DNA of 64,000 nt from Spirosoma pollinicola (lineage in GTDB: Bacteria > Bacteroidota > Bacteroidia > Cytophagales > Spirosomataceae). Below, in pieces: positions 17,127 through 24,816 of this stretch (positions are counted from its first letter, which is position 1; every line of letters begins with the position of its first letter). The translations under genes and the position numbers were made by a program. The stretch covers positions 6,067,014-6,131,013 of the forward strand of contig NZ_CP025096.1 of assembly GCF_002831565.1 (NCBI RefSeq). The letters are read 5' to 3'. The notes under the pieces are model-generated. The model made no database searches, was not told where the DNA came from, and was given only the letters and a program-made list of their open reading frames with translations.

Positions 17127-18986
17127 TCAGTGTAAAAGGGCTACCGACTGGCGATACGTCATGGGTGTTCCATCTGGAAACAAACAGTCGAGCCGATACC
17201 CGTACATACCTGCCGGGGCCGCTCCACCATTTAGCTGACCATCCCAGAGCGGCTCCCCGCTTGAGAGTGCAAAATTAGCACGATTATACACGACTGCACC
17301 CCAGCGGTCGTAAACAATGAAGGTGGTAATCGTAAGGGACGGAAAACCGAAATGAACGATAAACGCATCGTTCACCAGATCATGGTTGGGCGAAAAGGCT
17401 GTTGGCAGGTAGACCTGATTGCCGCAATCGAGTGAAATTTGTACCGGTTTGGTGCTCAGACAGGCGTTATCGTCCTGAATCGTGAGGGTGTAATTGCCTG
17501 CCTTTAGTCCCAGGAAAACAGGGTTTCGCTGAAACGACTGCCCGTCAATGGAAAACACGAGAGCAGGTGCTGTGGCAGGAAGTAAAATATAAATGGTTCC
17601 ATTCTGTTCGCCACAGGTTGCTATAGTGGTTTGTATATCGCTGATTTGAGGGCCTGTGCTAGCCGCTATCGTTACCGACCGACTGATGGTGCAGCCTGTG
17701 CTGTCTTTGGCCTGGATCGTATACGCGCCAGCCGTCAAGTCCGTAAAATGAGGATCATTTTTGACTGTCTGATTGTCGATACTGTATCGAACCGGTTTGT
17801 ACCCCCCCGAAATATTCATCGTTACCTCGCCATTCGGTAGTCCGCAAGTGGTTGACGACAAGGATACATTCTGGATCTCCATGGGTATGAATGGCGGGAG
17901 CGTTACAGCTTTGTTAACCTCGCAGCCATTGGCATCGCGAACGCGAATCGTATAGGAACCGCCCGCCAGTTTATTGAAAACAGAACTGGACTGAAACGTA
18001 ACCCCATAATCAATAGAATAGGTAAGGGGCGCTTTTCCCCCTGCCGCAACAACGCTAACTTCGCCATTGGCACTGGCGCACTTGGGTGGAGTAACGAAAA
18101 GGTTGGGGATGGTGGGGGCCGCATCGCCCGTAATCGTAACGGCTTGCCCTGCCTGACAGCCATAGGTATCTCTGGCCACTACCGTGTATGAACCGGGCAC
18201 GAGACTGGCAAATAACGGATTCGGTTGGAAGCCCCCCCCATTTAGACTATATTGCCAGCCCGTAGAGCCCGAAGCTGCAACCTCAATTGCCCCGTTCGTT
18301 TTATCGCAGCCTGTATTGGCAGACACGATTCGAATGACTGGATCAGAAATGGTAATTGTGATGGGAATAGCCGGACTTTCGTTTTGGTAGAGTGTTTGCG
18401 TAATATAAAATGTGGTTGTCTGGGTGATGTTAGGGCTGAAGGTGTTGCCTGTGGCGAGGAGACCGGTTTTTGATGCCGAAGCGTACCATCGGATATTTTT
18501 GCCCGTTATGGCTAGATTGACCGGTTTACCCTTGCAAAAAGTGGTGTCGGAAGTTAGTGCAATTCGGTAGAGTTCGACCTTACCGCTCAACGCGTTGAAA
18601 CAGGTTGTGCCATTAACGATGTTTTCGTAGGTGCCAATAAGGCTTTCGTCAGTAGAATTATAGGCTAGTGTTCCGCGCCAATAGCAGATGCTTCTCACGG
18701 CGGTACTTCCGCTCTGATCCGATTCATTGAACTGTACTGTCGATCCCGTCAATTGCCCCGAAACGCGTACTAAGCCGCTAAAGGGTAGATTGGGTGTGGC
18801 GCTCTGAGCGGTTCCATCCAACCTACTACCCGTTTGGGTAAAGGTCATCGTGTAATCATAAACGTTCTGATTTGGATTGCCAGGATAGGAAACGCCCAGC
18901 CACAGCCCAGTTACCGACTGCGCGTGACTGAGCGTAAAACTCAGGCTAAGTAGTAGTAGCAGGCCAGTAAAATTCCGAATCCTCAT
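17127..18986 (-). CDS. SprB-repeat protein with gliding-associated C-terminal domain (type IX secretion cargo)
   Basis: This 619-aa protein has a signal peptide (residues 1-22, ending SHAQ). An N-terminal beta domain (25-150) and an Ig-like domain (150-215) come first. Four tandem SprB-type repeats of about 75 residues follow (about 220-520). Each has the pattern GxYT(V/I)xxxDxxGC and a preceding NGEV / NGAIE turn. The last 95 residues are the gliding-motility-associated C-terminal domain (YLPTAFSPNHDLVNDAF, YDRWGAVVY, LWDG, PAGMYGYRL), a type B signal for export through the type IX secretion system. The protein should therefore be exported to the cell surface or medium. It may take part in adhesion or gliding. 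Confidence 0.92.
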   Translation of the reverse strand: MRIRNFTGLLLLLSLSFTLSHAQSVTGLWLGVSYPGNPNQNVYDYTMTFTQTGSRLDGTAQSATPNLPFSGLVRVSGQLTGSTVQFNESDQSGSTAVRSICYWRGTLAYNSTDESLIGTYENIVNGTTCFNALSGKVELYRIALTSDTTFCKGKPVNLAITGKNIRWYASASKTGLLATGNTFSPNITQTTTFYITQTLYQNESPAIPITITISDPVIRIVSANTGCDKTNGAIEVAASGSTGWQYSLNGGGFQPNPLFASLVPGSYTVVARDTYGCQAGQAVTITGDAAPTIPNLFVTPPKCASANGEVSVVAAGGKAPLTYSIDYGVTFQSSSVFNKLAGGSYTIRVRDANGCEVNKAVTLPPFIPMEIQNVSLSSTTCGLPNGEVTMNISGGYKPVRYSIDNQTVKNDPHFTDLTAGAYTIQAKDSTGCTISRSVTIAASTGPQISDIQTTIATCGEQNGTIYILLPATAPALVFSIDGQSFQRNPVFLGLKAGNYTLTIQDDNACLSTKPVQISLDCGNQVYLPTAFSPNHDLVNDAFIVHFGFPSLTITTFIVYDRWGAVVYNRANFALSSGEPLWDGQLNGGAAPAGMYGYRLDCLFPDGTPMTYRQSVALLH

Positions 18987-19102
18987 GCTCGATGCATTTC
19001 GTGTGGATAGGTCAAAGCTACAAAGAATCTTAAGTCCCCGGAAATTCTACATTTTAGGCCTGATAAACCGGTATATGACCGACTTACTCCTATTTTTACT
19101 CC

Positions 19103-19642
19103 ATGAATCAACAACGCCTAATTTTGTCCAGTCCGTTGCTGGAAATTGTTGTGAGCCGCCTGGTGCAGCAACTGATTGAAAATTATCAAAATTTTGCCGA
19201 CACGGTTATTCTGGGTATGCAGCCAAGAGGCATTTATTTTGCCGATCGTGTGGCCCGTGAATTAAATCGTGCGTTGGGCTACGAGGTGCCGCTTGGGTAT
19301 CTGGATGCCACCTTTTATCGGGACGATTTCAAACGGCGCGATACACCTCTGCGGCCCAACACAACGCATGTGCCCTTTATTATTGAAAATAAACGAGTGA
19401 TTCTGATTGACGATGTGCTGGCAACGGGACGTATGGTTCGGGCGGCACTCGATGCCATGACGGCCTTTGGTCGGCCTCGAAAAGTAGAATTGCTCGTGCT
19501 GATTGACCGGCGTTATAACCGCGACCTGCCTATTAAGCCAGATTATACCGGCAAGCGGGTCAATACTCTGGAGTCGCAGCAGGTATTGGTGGAATGGACG
19601 GAGCAGGGCGCCGAGGCCGACCGGATCTGGTTAGTGGGCTAA
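19103..19642 (+). CDS. pyrR: PyrR-type phosphoribosyltransferase
   Basis: This 179-aa type I phosphoribosyltransferase carries the PRPP-binding loop VILIDDVLATGRMVRAAL (about 104-121), an early GMQPRGIYFADRVA loop and a late LVLIDRRYNRDLPIKPDYTGKRVNT segment typical of PyrR. PyrR proteins have uracil phosphoribosyltransferase activity and, in Gram-positive bacteria, attenuate pyr operon transcription; in Bacteroidota the regulatory role is not established. It is a single gene followed by a good terminator. Confidence 0.88.
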   Translation: MNQQRLILSSPLLEIVVSRLVQQLIENYQNFADTVILGMQPRGIYFADRVARELNRALGYEVPLGYLDATFYRDDFKRRDTPLRPNTTHVPFIIENKRVILIDDVLATGRMVRAALDAMTAFGRPRKVELLVLIDRRYNRDLPIKPDYTGKRVNTLESQQVLVEWTEQGAEADRIWLVG

Positions 19643-19645
19643 CGA

Positions 19646-19677
19646 TGGAACCGCACCGCCAGTGCGGTTCCATTTTT
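19646..19677 (+). terminator. Rho-independent terminator of pyrR
   Basis: A perfect 11-bp stem (19646-19656 with 19662-19672), 5-nt loop and five T residues follow the pyrR stop immediately. The T-run overlaps the stop codon of the convergent ABC exporter gene (19676-19678). Confidence 0.92.
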
Positions 19678-19735
19678 ACTTTAAAATAGGCTCCAGCGCG
19701 GCTCGGTTATCCTTGAGCCAGTTGTGGATGTCGGT
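19676..19735 (-). repeat. 60-bp direct repeat, copy 1 (3' end of the ABC exporter gene)
   Basis: These 60 bases, from the exporter stop codon inward, match 24757-24816 (the 3' end of the epimerase gene) at 56 of 60 positions, including a 34-nt identical block. Both copies are read in the same frame and encode TDIH(N/Y)WLKDNRAALEPILK. Three of the four differences are silent. Similarity stops sharply beyond the 60 bases. Confidence 0.9.
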
Positions 19736-21838
19736 GGGGGTCAATTGCCTGTTGGCCATTGAGTATACCCGGTCAGCGGTGTGGGCTAAACCCGGTTTGT
19801 GCGTGATTAGCAGGATGGCGAGATGCGGGTATAGGTGGTTTAGCATCTCCATCACAAACTGCTCGGTATGTTTGTCCATTGCCGAAGTTGGTTCATCCAG
19901 CAAAAGCAGTTGGGGCTTCTGGTATAAAGCCCGAGCCAGGGCAACCAGTTGTCGTTGTCCGCCCGACAGGTTCACACCATCTTCTCCCAGCAACGTTAAG
20001 TAACCTTGTGGGAAGCTCTCAAAATACGGCGCGAACCCATGTTGTTCGCAGAACCGGATAATAGACTCGGCTTTTTCGGTAGTATTGCCCAGGCAAATAT
20101 TATCGAGTAAGGTTCCACCAAAGAACGTGATGTGTTGAGGAATTACACCAATGGCTTGCCGCCAGGTAACGGTATTGACCTCCTGCCAATCGTTTCCATT
20201 TACCCAAATCAAGCCAGTTTCGGGTGCATAAAATCGTTGAATTATCTGAAAGAGTGTGCTCTTGCCACTGCCGCTTTCGCCCAGAATCGCCACGAACTCG
20301 CCTTTGTCAATAGTTAAGGAAACGTTTTCCAGCAGTAAGGGGCGACCCGCAAACCGGTAGGTGAGGTGCTGGATGTTAAGAGATGAAAAACTAAAGTCCG
20401 GGTCTGGCGAGGTGGTGGTATGTTCGGGGGTTAATTGCGCATATTCATACATCCGCTCAAAGGCAACAGTTGCCTCCTGAATCTGAAGATTGGTCAATGC
20501 CAGACTGGCAACTGCCGGGATGATACTGCCTGCAAGGGTTAGAATAGCCATCATCTCGCCCAGTTGTAGAGATTTCTGAACAACCAGCACCGACGTGACT
20601 GCCAGTAAACCGGCAATAAGTAAAGCGTTGATTAGCTCGGCGGTCAGGGTAAATTGTAGCCCGATTGTGCCGAGCCGATACACCTGTTGCTGATACAGGC
20701 CATAAACGGCTTTGGTGATGGTGCTGAAAAACGATTCGCGGTTGGTGGCTTTGATAATATCAATCCCTTGTAGGGTATCGACATAATTACTTTCGGTATG
20801 GGCCGAAGCCGCCATCACGTTGCGCTGTCCGGTTAATATGCGGGCGTGGTAGTACCACACCAACCCGCCATATAGCGGAATACTAACCACACTCAACAAG
20901 CCCACCCAAACCGAATAGGTGAACAGGTACCCGGCCGACACCAGTACGACCAGGGCATTGATAACTACCGCGCCCGTCAGATGACTGATGGTTCGTTGAA
21001 TGCGGCCCGTATCATTCAGACGCGCTATTAGTTCTCCGGTTTTACGACTATCAAAAAACGACTTCGGGAGGTGTAGCAGGGCTTCGTAGAATCGATTGAT
21101 GATCCGGTTGTTGAAGTCGCGGCTTTGTCGATTAAGCAGGAAACCACGAACATAACCGACAATTGCCCGTGCCAGCAGTAGGAATGTTAACAGCGACAAG
21201 CCCAGCAGTAGCCGTTTGGTGTCGTGTTTTGGTAAAATTTCGTCGATTAGTTTTTGCGAGAAAATTGCCGTGGACAGTCCCAGTCCTGCGGTTATAATGC
21301 CTAGTCCGGTAGCAATACTGAGTAAAGGAACATCATCCCGAACGAGATTGAGCAGCCAGCGACGTTTGGCCTTTCTGTCATCGTCCTGTAGACTCAGGCT
21401 AGCGTTTGGTGTTAGGGCTAGAAGCAATTTTGACGGCCAGATAGTTGCCAGTTCGTCTGTGGTATAGGTAAGGATGCCCTGCGCGGGATCGCCGATGAGG
21501 AAGTGTTTTGTGGTGGACTCCCAGCCGTAGCAGACAACGTAGTGTTGCAGCCTATTGTCAATGAGCACATGGAGTATAACAGGCTCGCTAACATCGGTCT
21601 TTAAATTCTCGATAGAATTAGCTTCCATCCCCTCGGCATCGAAGCCAATCTTCGAAGCCGCCTGATACAAACCCAGCATGGATGTGCCCTGTGGATCGGT
21701 ACCGCTAAGTTCGCGTAACCGCTCCAGCCTACTATGGCCGCCATAGTAGGCCAATAACGAGGCCAGGCAAGCCACCCCACAATCGGCCTGCCCCTGTTGC
21801 CGAACGAGGGTCTGGTTGATGTGTTTGCGGGATTTCAT
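19676..21838 (-). CDS. Peptidase-C39-containing ABC exporter (PCAT)
   Basis: From the ATG at 21836-21838 the product is 720 aa. Residues 1-130 form a C39 cysteine-peptidase domain with the catalytic Cys20 (QADCGVACLAS), His99 (LQHYVVCYG) and Asp117 (GDPAQG). A six-helix transmembrane domain follows (about 155-440), then an ATPase with Walker A GESGSGKST, signature LSGGQRQ and Walker B LLLLDEPTSAMD. Such transporters cut double-glycine leaders from peptides and export the mature part. The substrate candidate is the peptide at 23442-23609. The last 20 residues are encoded by the 60-bp repeat shared with the epimerase gene. A longer frame opening at 21874 would add twelve residues before the usual N-terminus; the ATG chosen overlaps the stop of a 24-codon hydrophobic ORF. 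Confidence 0.93.
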   Translation of the reverse strand: MKSRKHINQTLVRQQGQADCGVACLASLLAYYGGHSRLERLRELSGTDPQGTSMLGLYQAASKIGFDAEGMEANSIENLKTDVSEPVILHVLIDNRLQHYVVCYGWESTTKHFLIGDPAQGILTYTTDELATIWPSKLLLALTPNASLSLQDDDRKAKRRWLLNLVRDDVPLLSIATGLGIITAGLGLSTAIFSQKLIDEILPKHDTKRLLLGLSLLTFLLLARAIVGYVRGFLLNRQSRDFNNRIINRFYEALLHLPKSFFDSRKTGELIARLNDTGRIQRTISHLTGAVVINALVVLVSAGYLFTYSVWVGLLSVVSIPLYGGLVWYYHARILTGQRNVMAASAHTESNYVDTLQGIDIIKATNRESFFSTITKAVYGLYQQQVYRLGTIGLQFTLTAELINALLIAGLLAVTSVLVVQKSLQLGEMMAILTLAGSIIPAVASLALTNLQIQEATVAFERMYEYAQLTPEHTTTSPDPDFSFSSLNIQHLTYRFAGRPLLLENVSLTIDKGEFVAILGESGSGKSTLFQIIQRFYAPETGLIWVNGNDWQEVNTVTWRQAIGVIPQHITFFGGTLLDNICLGNTTEKAESIIRFCEQHGFAPYFESFPQGYLTLLGEDGVNLSGGQRQLVALARALYQKPQLLLLDEPTSAMDKHTEQFVMEMLNHLYPHLAILLITHKPGLAHTADRVYSMANRQLTPTDIHNWLKDNRAALEPILK

Positions 21839-21909
21839 AGGTGCGGATAGCTTGAATAGTTCACCAAAAGCCAAAGCAGTAGCAATAGAACGGATAGGGC
21901 TTGTTCCAT
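21835..21909 (-). CDS. Possible 24-aa hydrophobic peptide overlapping the exporter start
   Basis: An ATG at 21907-21909 opens 24 codons that give a Leu-rich single membrane helix (MEQALSVLLLLLWLLV, then a short polar tail). The stop overlaps the exporter start as ATGA, an arrangement that usually means coupled translation. It is too short to identify by family. The overlap and the clean membrane helix favour it being translated, but chance cannot be excluded. Confidence 0.45.
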   Translation of the reverse strand: MEQALSVLLLLLWLLVNYSSYPHL

Positions 21910-21940
21910 AATCGGTTTTCAGGAAAGAGTGGAGATTAAA

Positions 21941-22450
21941 TTAAAGGTGCCGTTTAATGGCGTCGACACTGGTTTCGCCCCGAAAACGCTTTGCCAGCGA
22001 ACCATCGGCATGGTAAATGAGTAGATCGGGAACCGCCGCAAAACCAAAGGTTTCGTAGGCTGTTTTTCGGTCGATGTGGGCGACCTGTAGGGTTGAGACG
22101 GTATTTAGTTTGTGCGCTCTGGCAAAGGCTTGTAGTACAGCTACTGGTTCCGACGAAAGCATCAACACCTGTGCGCTGTCCAGCTTGTTGGCCTGTTGGC
22201 GAAGTTCGTCAGCTTCACGCTGGCAATGGTCACAATCGGAGTTAAAATAGAGCAGAACAGCTGGTTTATTCTGAAAGTCAGCCTGACTGATTGGGACGTT
22301 ATTTATGCCTTCTGCTTTAAAATTGGGTAGTGTCTGAACTCGTTCATTAGCTTCCTGTTTGTGGTGCAGTTTTGTCGTAAATCCCCAGGCGAGGTATGAA
22401 AGCAAACCAATAACAAGCACCGGCAAGCTCCATTTAAGGTACGTTCTCAT
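21941..22450 (-). CDS. Membrane-anchored thioredoxin-like protein
   Basis: This 169-aa protein has an N-terminal membrane anchor (residues about 6-24) followed by a TlpA/peroxiredoxin-type thioredoxin fold. The redox motif is CDHC at 73-76 in YFNSDCDHCQREADELR, and a cis-Pro loop is in FAAVPDLLIYH (about 133-143). The fold would face the periplasm. The start overlaps the stop of the upstream membrane protein by 4 nt. Its place in a peptide-export operon, beside a candidate peptide with three cysteines, suggests a role in disulfide chemistry of the product or exporter; that is inference. Confidence 0.85.
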   Translation of the reverse strand: MRTYLKWSLPVLVIGLLSYLAWGFTTKLHHKQEANERVQTLPNFKAEGINNVPISQADFQNKPAVLLYFNSDCDHCQREADELRQQANKLDSAQVLMLSSEPVAVLQAFARAHKLNTVSTLQVAHIDRKTAYETFGFAAVPDLLIYHADGSLAKRFRGETSVDAIKRHL

Positions 22451-23127
22451 GACAAACTAACGGTTAGGAACATGATGAAAGCTACCCAAACTAACAGCCC
22501 CGATCCATATGAAGCGGCCACCAGGCCAAAGGCTCTTGACATAGGCATTTCGATTGCCTGCATGATACCATAGGCCAGTACCAGCCAGTAGGCCAACTCA
22601 AAGAGGTTAGCTATCTGTAATGGATAAGCCAGCCACGGCGCTATGTCTGTTGACTCGACCAGATTGAGCAGGCTAAGCGGAAAGAAAAACTGCAATTCAT
22701 GAAGATTATAATCCGTTTGCACGAACAGGAACCAGATTAATTTCACAACCGCCGGAAGGAGCAACACCAGCTCGCCCTGAACAGCTACCTGAAAAAAGGG
22801 CTTGAATACCCAGCGATCTGCTGCAAAGTAATAACCCAGGCTAATACAGGAAGCGACAAGGGTAAATTTGAGCAAATTGAAGAGGGGTACTATGCAGTAG
22901 CCTAACCACGACCATTCATGACTCTGAGCGATAGTTTTTTGAATCTGCTCATACGTCATTTGCTCGGCGAGGGCGTTGAAATATAGCTCGTCAGAAAGGA
23001 GTAGATGCTGACCAGCGTAGGCGAGAAAAAGGCTAATCACTGTAATAAATAAAAACAGTAACCAGTCATGAACGGGTGGGGCGGATTGCTCAATCCGCCG
23101 ATTTGGAAAGGTAGCGATTGGCATCAT
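22447..23127 (-). CDS. Polytopic membrane protein of the peptide-export locus
   Basis: This 226-aa protein has about five predicted membrane helices (near residues 22-42, 75-98, 115-135, 165-188 and 203-223). A non-membrane loop between the first two is rich in Glu and Gln (YFNALAEQMTYEQIQKT). I recognise no named family. It overlaps the thioredoxin-like gene by 4 nt and lies 62 nt downstream of the 63-aa gene. In comparable export loci such proteins serve as immunity or accessory transport proteins; nothing in the sequence decides between these. Confidence 0.75.
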   Translation of the reverse strand: MMPIATFPNRRIEQSAPPVHDWLLFLFITVISLFLAYAGQHLLLSDELYFNALAEQMTYEQIQKTIAQSHEWSWLGYCIVPLFNLLKFTLVASCISLGYYFAADRWVFKPFFQVAVQGELVLLLPAVVKLIWFLFVQTDYNLHELQFFFPLSLLNLVESTDIAPWLAYPLQIANLFELAYWLVLAYGIMQAIEMPMSRAFGLVAASYGSGLLVWVAFIMFLTVSLS

Positions 23128-23189
23128 AGGAATGTAAATTTTTCATCTTTAAATCGCTTGGGAAAAATTCTATAAAATCAAATAGAGCT

Positions 23190-23381
23190 TTATGTTTTTT
23201 TTATCTTTCGCAAATAAATATCACATATGAATAATGAAAAGAGTATAACCCAATTAACTAACCTCCATGTTTGAGATAAAATATCACTCGCTAAAAGTGA
23301 TACCGTAAGTACAAGAAATATACCCCAAATAATTCTTAAAGTAGTTAGTCTGTTTTTCCAGGGTCTATAGATAAATTCCAT
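23190..23381 (-). CDS. Small two-helix membrane protein, 63 aa
   Basis: The product carries two hydrophobic helices (about 17-35 and 40-56) with basic ends (PWKNRLTTLR and YLRKIKKT). It lies between the leader-peptide gene and the polytopic membrane protein on the same strand. Small basic two-helix proteins next to double-glycine peptides are often immunity proteins, which makes this a candidate; there is no family match that I can recall. Confidence 0.65.
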   Translation of the reverse strand: MEFIYRPWKNRLTTLRIIWGIFLVLTVSLLASDILSQTWRLVNWVILFSLFICDIYLRKIKKT

Positions 23382-23399
23382 AATATCATGTTTTTGGAT

Positions 23400-23430
23400 A
23401 CTTCCCCCAGCAAGTGATCTTAGGGGAAGT
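23400..23430. terminator. Hairpin between the peptide gene and the downstream operon
   Basis: An 8-bp perfect stem (23400-23407 with 23423-23430) lies 11 nt beyond the stop of the 55-aa peptide. There is no T-run on the minus strand, so it is more likely a partial terminator or mRNA-stabilising hairpin that lets the peptide be made in excess of the genes after it. Confidence 0.5.
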
Positions 23431-23441
23431 ATCGAATTATT

Positions 23442-23609
23442 TTACCAGTTTGAATAGACTGTATATCCACATGCAGCTAATTCCATTAACCCTAATGGTA
23501 TTGCGCCGAAGCATGATACCAAGACACCCGTTAAGCACAATAAAGCTACTCCTTTGTTCTGTAAACCACCGGTTACATTTTGCATTTTAATATAGTCTAA
23601 CTTTTTCAT
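23442..23609 (-). CDS. Double-glycine leader peptide, candidate bacteriocin or signalling peptide
   Basis: This 55-aa ORF starts at an ATG at 23607-23609. The first 15 residues (MKKLDYIKMQNVTGG) match the leader rules for C39 exporters: Gly at -1 and -2, and hydrophobic residues at -4 (Val), -7 (Met) and -12 (Leu). Cleavage would release a 40-residue hydrophobic peptide with three Cys (mature positions 10, 18 and 32), several Gly residues (AIPLGLMELAACGY) and an aromatic C-terminus ending SNW. A C39 ABC exporter, a thioredoxin-like protein and two small membrane proteins follow on the same strand. Whether it is toxic to other cells or a signal is not shown. Expression is probably under the regulator at 23792. 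Confidence 0.8.
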   Translation of the reverse strand: MKKLDYIKMQNVTGGLQNKGVALLCLTGVLVSCFGAIPLGLMELAACGYTVYSNW

Positions 23610-23721
23610 GTTATTTCAGTTTATGACCTACTCTCTTTTTTAGGCTTTTCGGCATTCGCCTTTGTTGCGCGACAACATGACAAAGGTGGAGAATGAAAAT
23701 GTCTGTTACATGAGCAAGTAT

Positions 23722-23785
23722 ACCTATTTCGTATGGGTAATCTTGCTTATCTTGTATAGGTAAGCTTCCCTACAACTTACCTATG
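23722..23785. promoter_or_regulatory. Operator-like cluster of TACCTAT half-sites
   Basis: TACCTAT occurs at 23722-23728 and 23779-23785, its complement ATAGGTA at 23757-23763, and ATGGGTA (one change) at 23734-23740. They form two inverted repeats: 23722-23740 (7-bp arms with one mismatch, 5-nt centre) and 23757-23785 (perfect 9-bp arms, 11-nt centre). The cluster lies 113-176 nt upstream of the peptide gene and just after the LuxR-type regulator gene. A weak -7-like box (TATACTTG, minus strand, 23716-23723) abuts it. The second repeat could also act as a weak terminator of the regulator. Confidence 0.5.
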
Positions 23786-23791
23786 AAGCAC

Positions 23792-24433
23792 TTACTGAAG
23801 TAAGGCCAGAAGCCGCTCCCGGTTCAATAATGAGAACTTTACCAAACTGCCCGGCCCGCCACAAACATTCAGTTTGAGCGCAATTTTTGCCTTATGGTTG
23901 TTTACCGTTTTTGGGCTTATAAAAAGTGTCTCGGCAATTTGAGGACCCGTTTGTCCTTCGGCTAGTTTCTGTAAAATCCGTCGTTCGCCTTGGGTCAGCT
24001 CCTGCCAGCCGGGAAATAATTCCTGGGCACGCGAAAGCGTATACGTCGCCAAAAGAGTGGATGTATAGAAACCATCTGCCACGAGACTTCGCAAGCAATC
24101 GGTAAGTTCATCCAGTGTACAAATACTATCAACCTCTATCGTGTCTAAATATGGCCAAAGCCGGTCATTAATAGCCGAGGCATTGGGCAATACACACAAG
24201 ACAATATGGGTATGAGGACTACGTTGCCGCAATTCGGCAAACAGGGCCGCCTGCTCAAGGTATTCGTGTGTTAGAATCGCAAATTGAGGCTTTGTAGCCA
24301 GTGCCTGAGCAATAAAATCTGTTTCAGAGAGGTGGGCGTAACCATTTAATCCAGCTTGTTTGGTCGACGATGTCAATAGCATGGCCGTTAATCGACGGCG
24401 GCAAAGTAGGATAGGGGCCATAATCCATTGCAT
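23792..24433 (-). CDS. LuxR-family regulator with degenerate receiver-like domain
   Basis: From the ATG at 24431-24433 the product is 213 aa. The C-terminal 65 residues are a LuxR-type helix-turn-helix (LTQGERRILQKLAEGQTGPQIAETLFISPKTVNNHKAKI, shown here only as a landmark in part). The N-terminal half folds like a response-regulator receiver, but the usual phospho-acceptor Asp is absent where AILTHEYLEQ stands. It may therefore respond to something other than phosphorylation. A longer frame from 24505 and a shorter start at 24421 are possible. It lies directly upstream of the peptide gene on the same strand, so it is the likely regulator of that locus. Confidence 0.82.
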   Translation of the reverse strand: MQWIMAPILLCRRRLTAMLLTSSTKQAGLNGYAHLSETDFIAQALATKPQFAILTHEYLEQAALFAELRQRSPHTHIVLCVLPNASAINDRLWPYLDTIEVDSICTLDELTDCLRSLVADGFYTSTLLATYTLSRAQELFPGWQELTQGERRILQKLAEGQTGPQIAETLFISPKTVNNHKAKIALKLNVCGGPGSLVKFSLLNRERLLALLQ

Positions 24434-24756
24434 AAAGAGATTGGTTAGTAAACAGTATGAATGTGGATGTAGCGCAAATAAACAGTTATGATATGTAAAT
24501 AACAAATACTAATAAGTTACAAAAGTGGGGATGATTTTAAGGCATTAACTATCAATTAGTTGGGTGAGTCGTTGAACCAAAAATAATAATTAAGTAACTT
24601 ATTTAAAGATGTTTGATGCAAATCTCAAGTATATCATATAGGTGGTAAGACTACAATATAGATTGATTAATGGGGGGACAATGTACTTTTCGGCACGAAA
24701 AAGCCCCCGATTCAGGTTTGAATCGGGGGCGAGGGCGATAGTATAAAAAGTTCTAC
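24434..24756. other. AT-rich region upstream of the regulator
   Basis: This 320-nt stretch holds the terminator of the epimerase gene at its right end (24698-24730). The rest is AT-rich and should contain the promoter of the regulator; no clear box or small gene stands out. Confidence 0.4.
24698..24730 (-). terminator. Rho-independent terminator of the epimerase gene
   Basis: A perfect 12-bp GC-rich stem (24703-24714 with 24719-24730) and 4-nt loop are followed by five T residues on the minus strand (24702-24698). It ends transcription of the gene whose stop is at 24757. Confidence 0.92.
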
Positions 24757-24816
24757 TTACTTCAAAATCGGCTCCAGCGCGGCTCGGTTATCCTTGAGCC
24801 AGTAGTGGATATCGGT
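24757..24816 (-). repeat. 60-bp direct repeat, copy 2 (3' end of the epimerase gene)
   Basis: This is the partner of 19676-19735: same orientation, 56 of 60 bases identical, same reading frame, about 5.1 kb apart. The two copies bracket the regulator, peptide and exporter genes. Confidence 0.9.

Noticed and set aside
19676-24816. Integrative element with att sites
   Set aside because: The direct repeats fit the shape, but there is no integrase, transposase or tRNA target between or next to them, so I report a module with duplicated ends rather than a mobile element.
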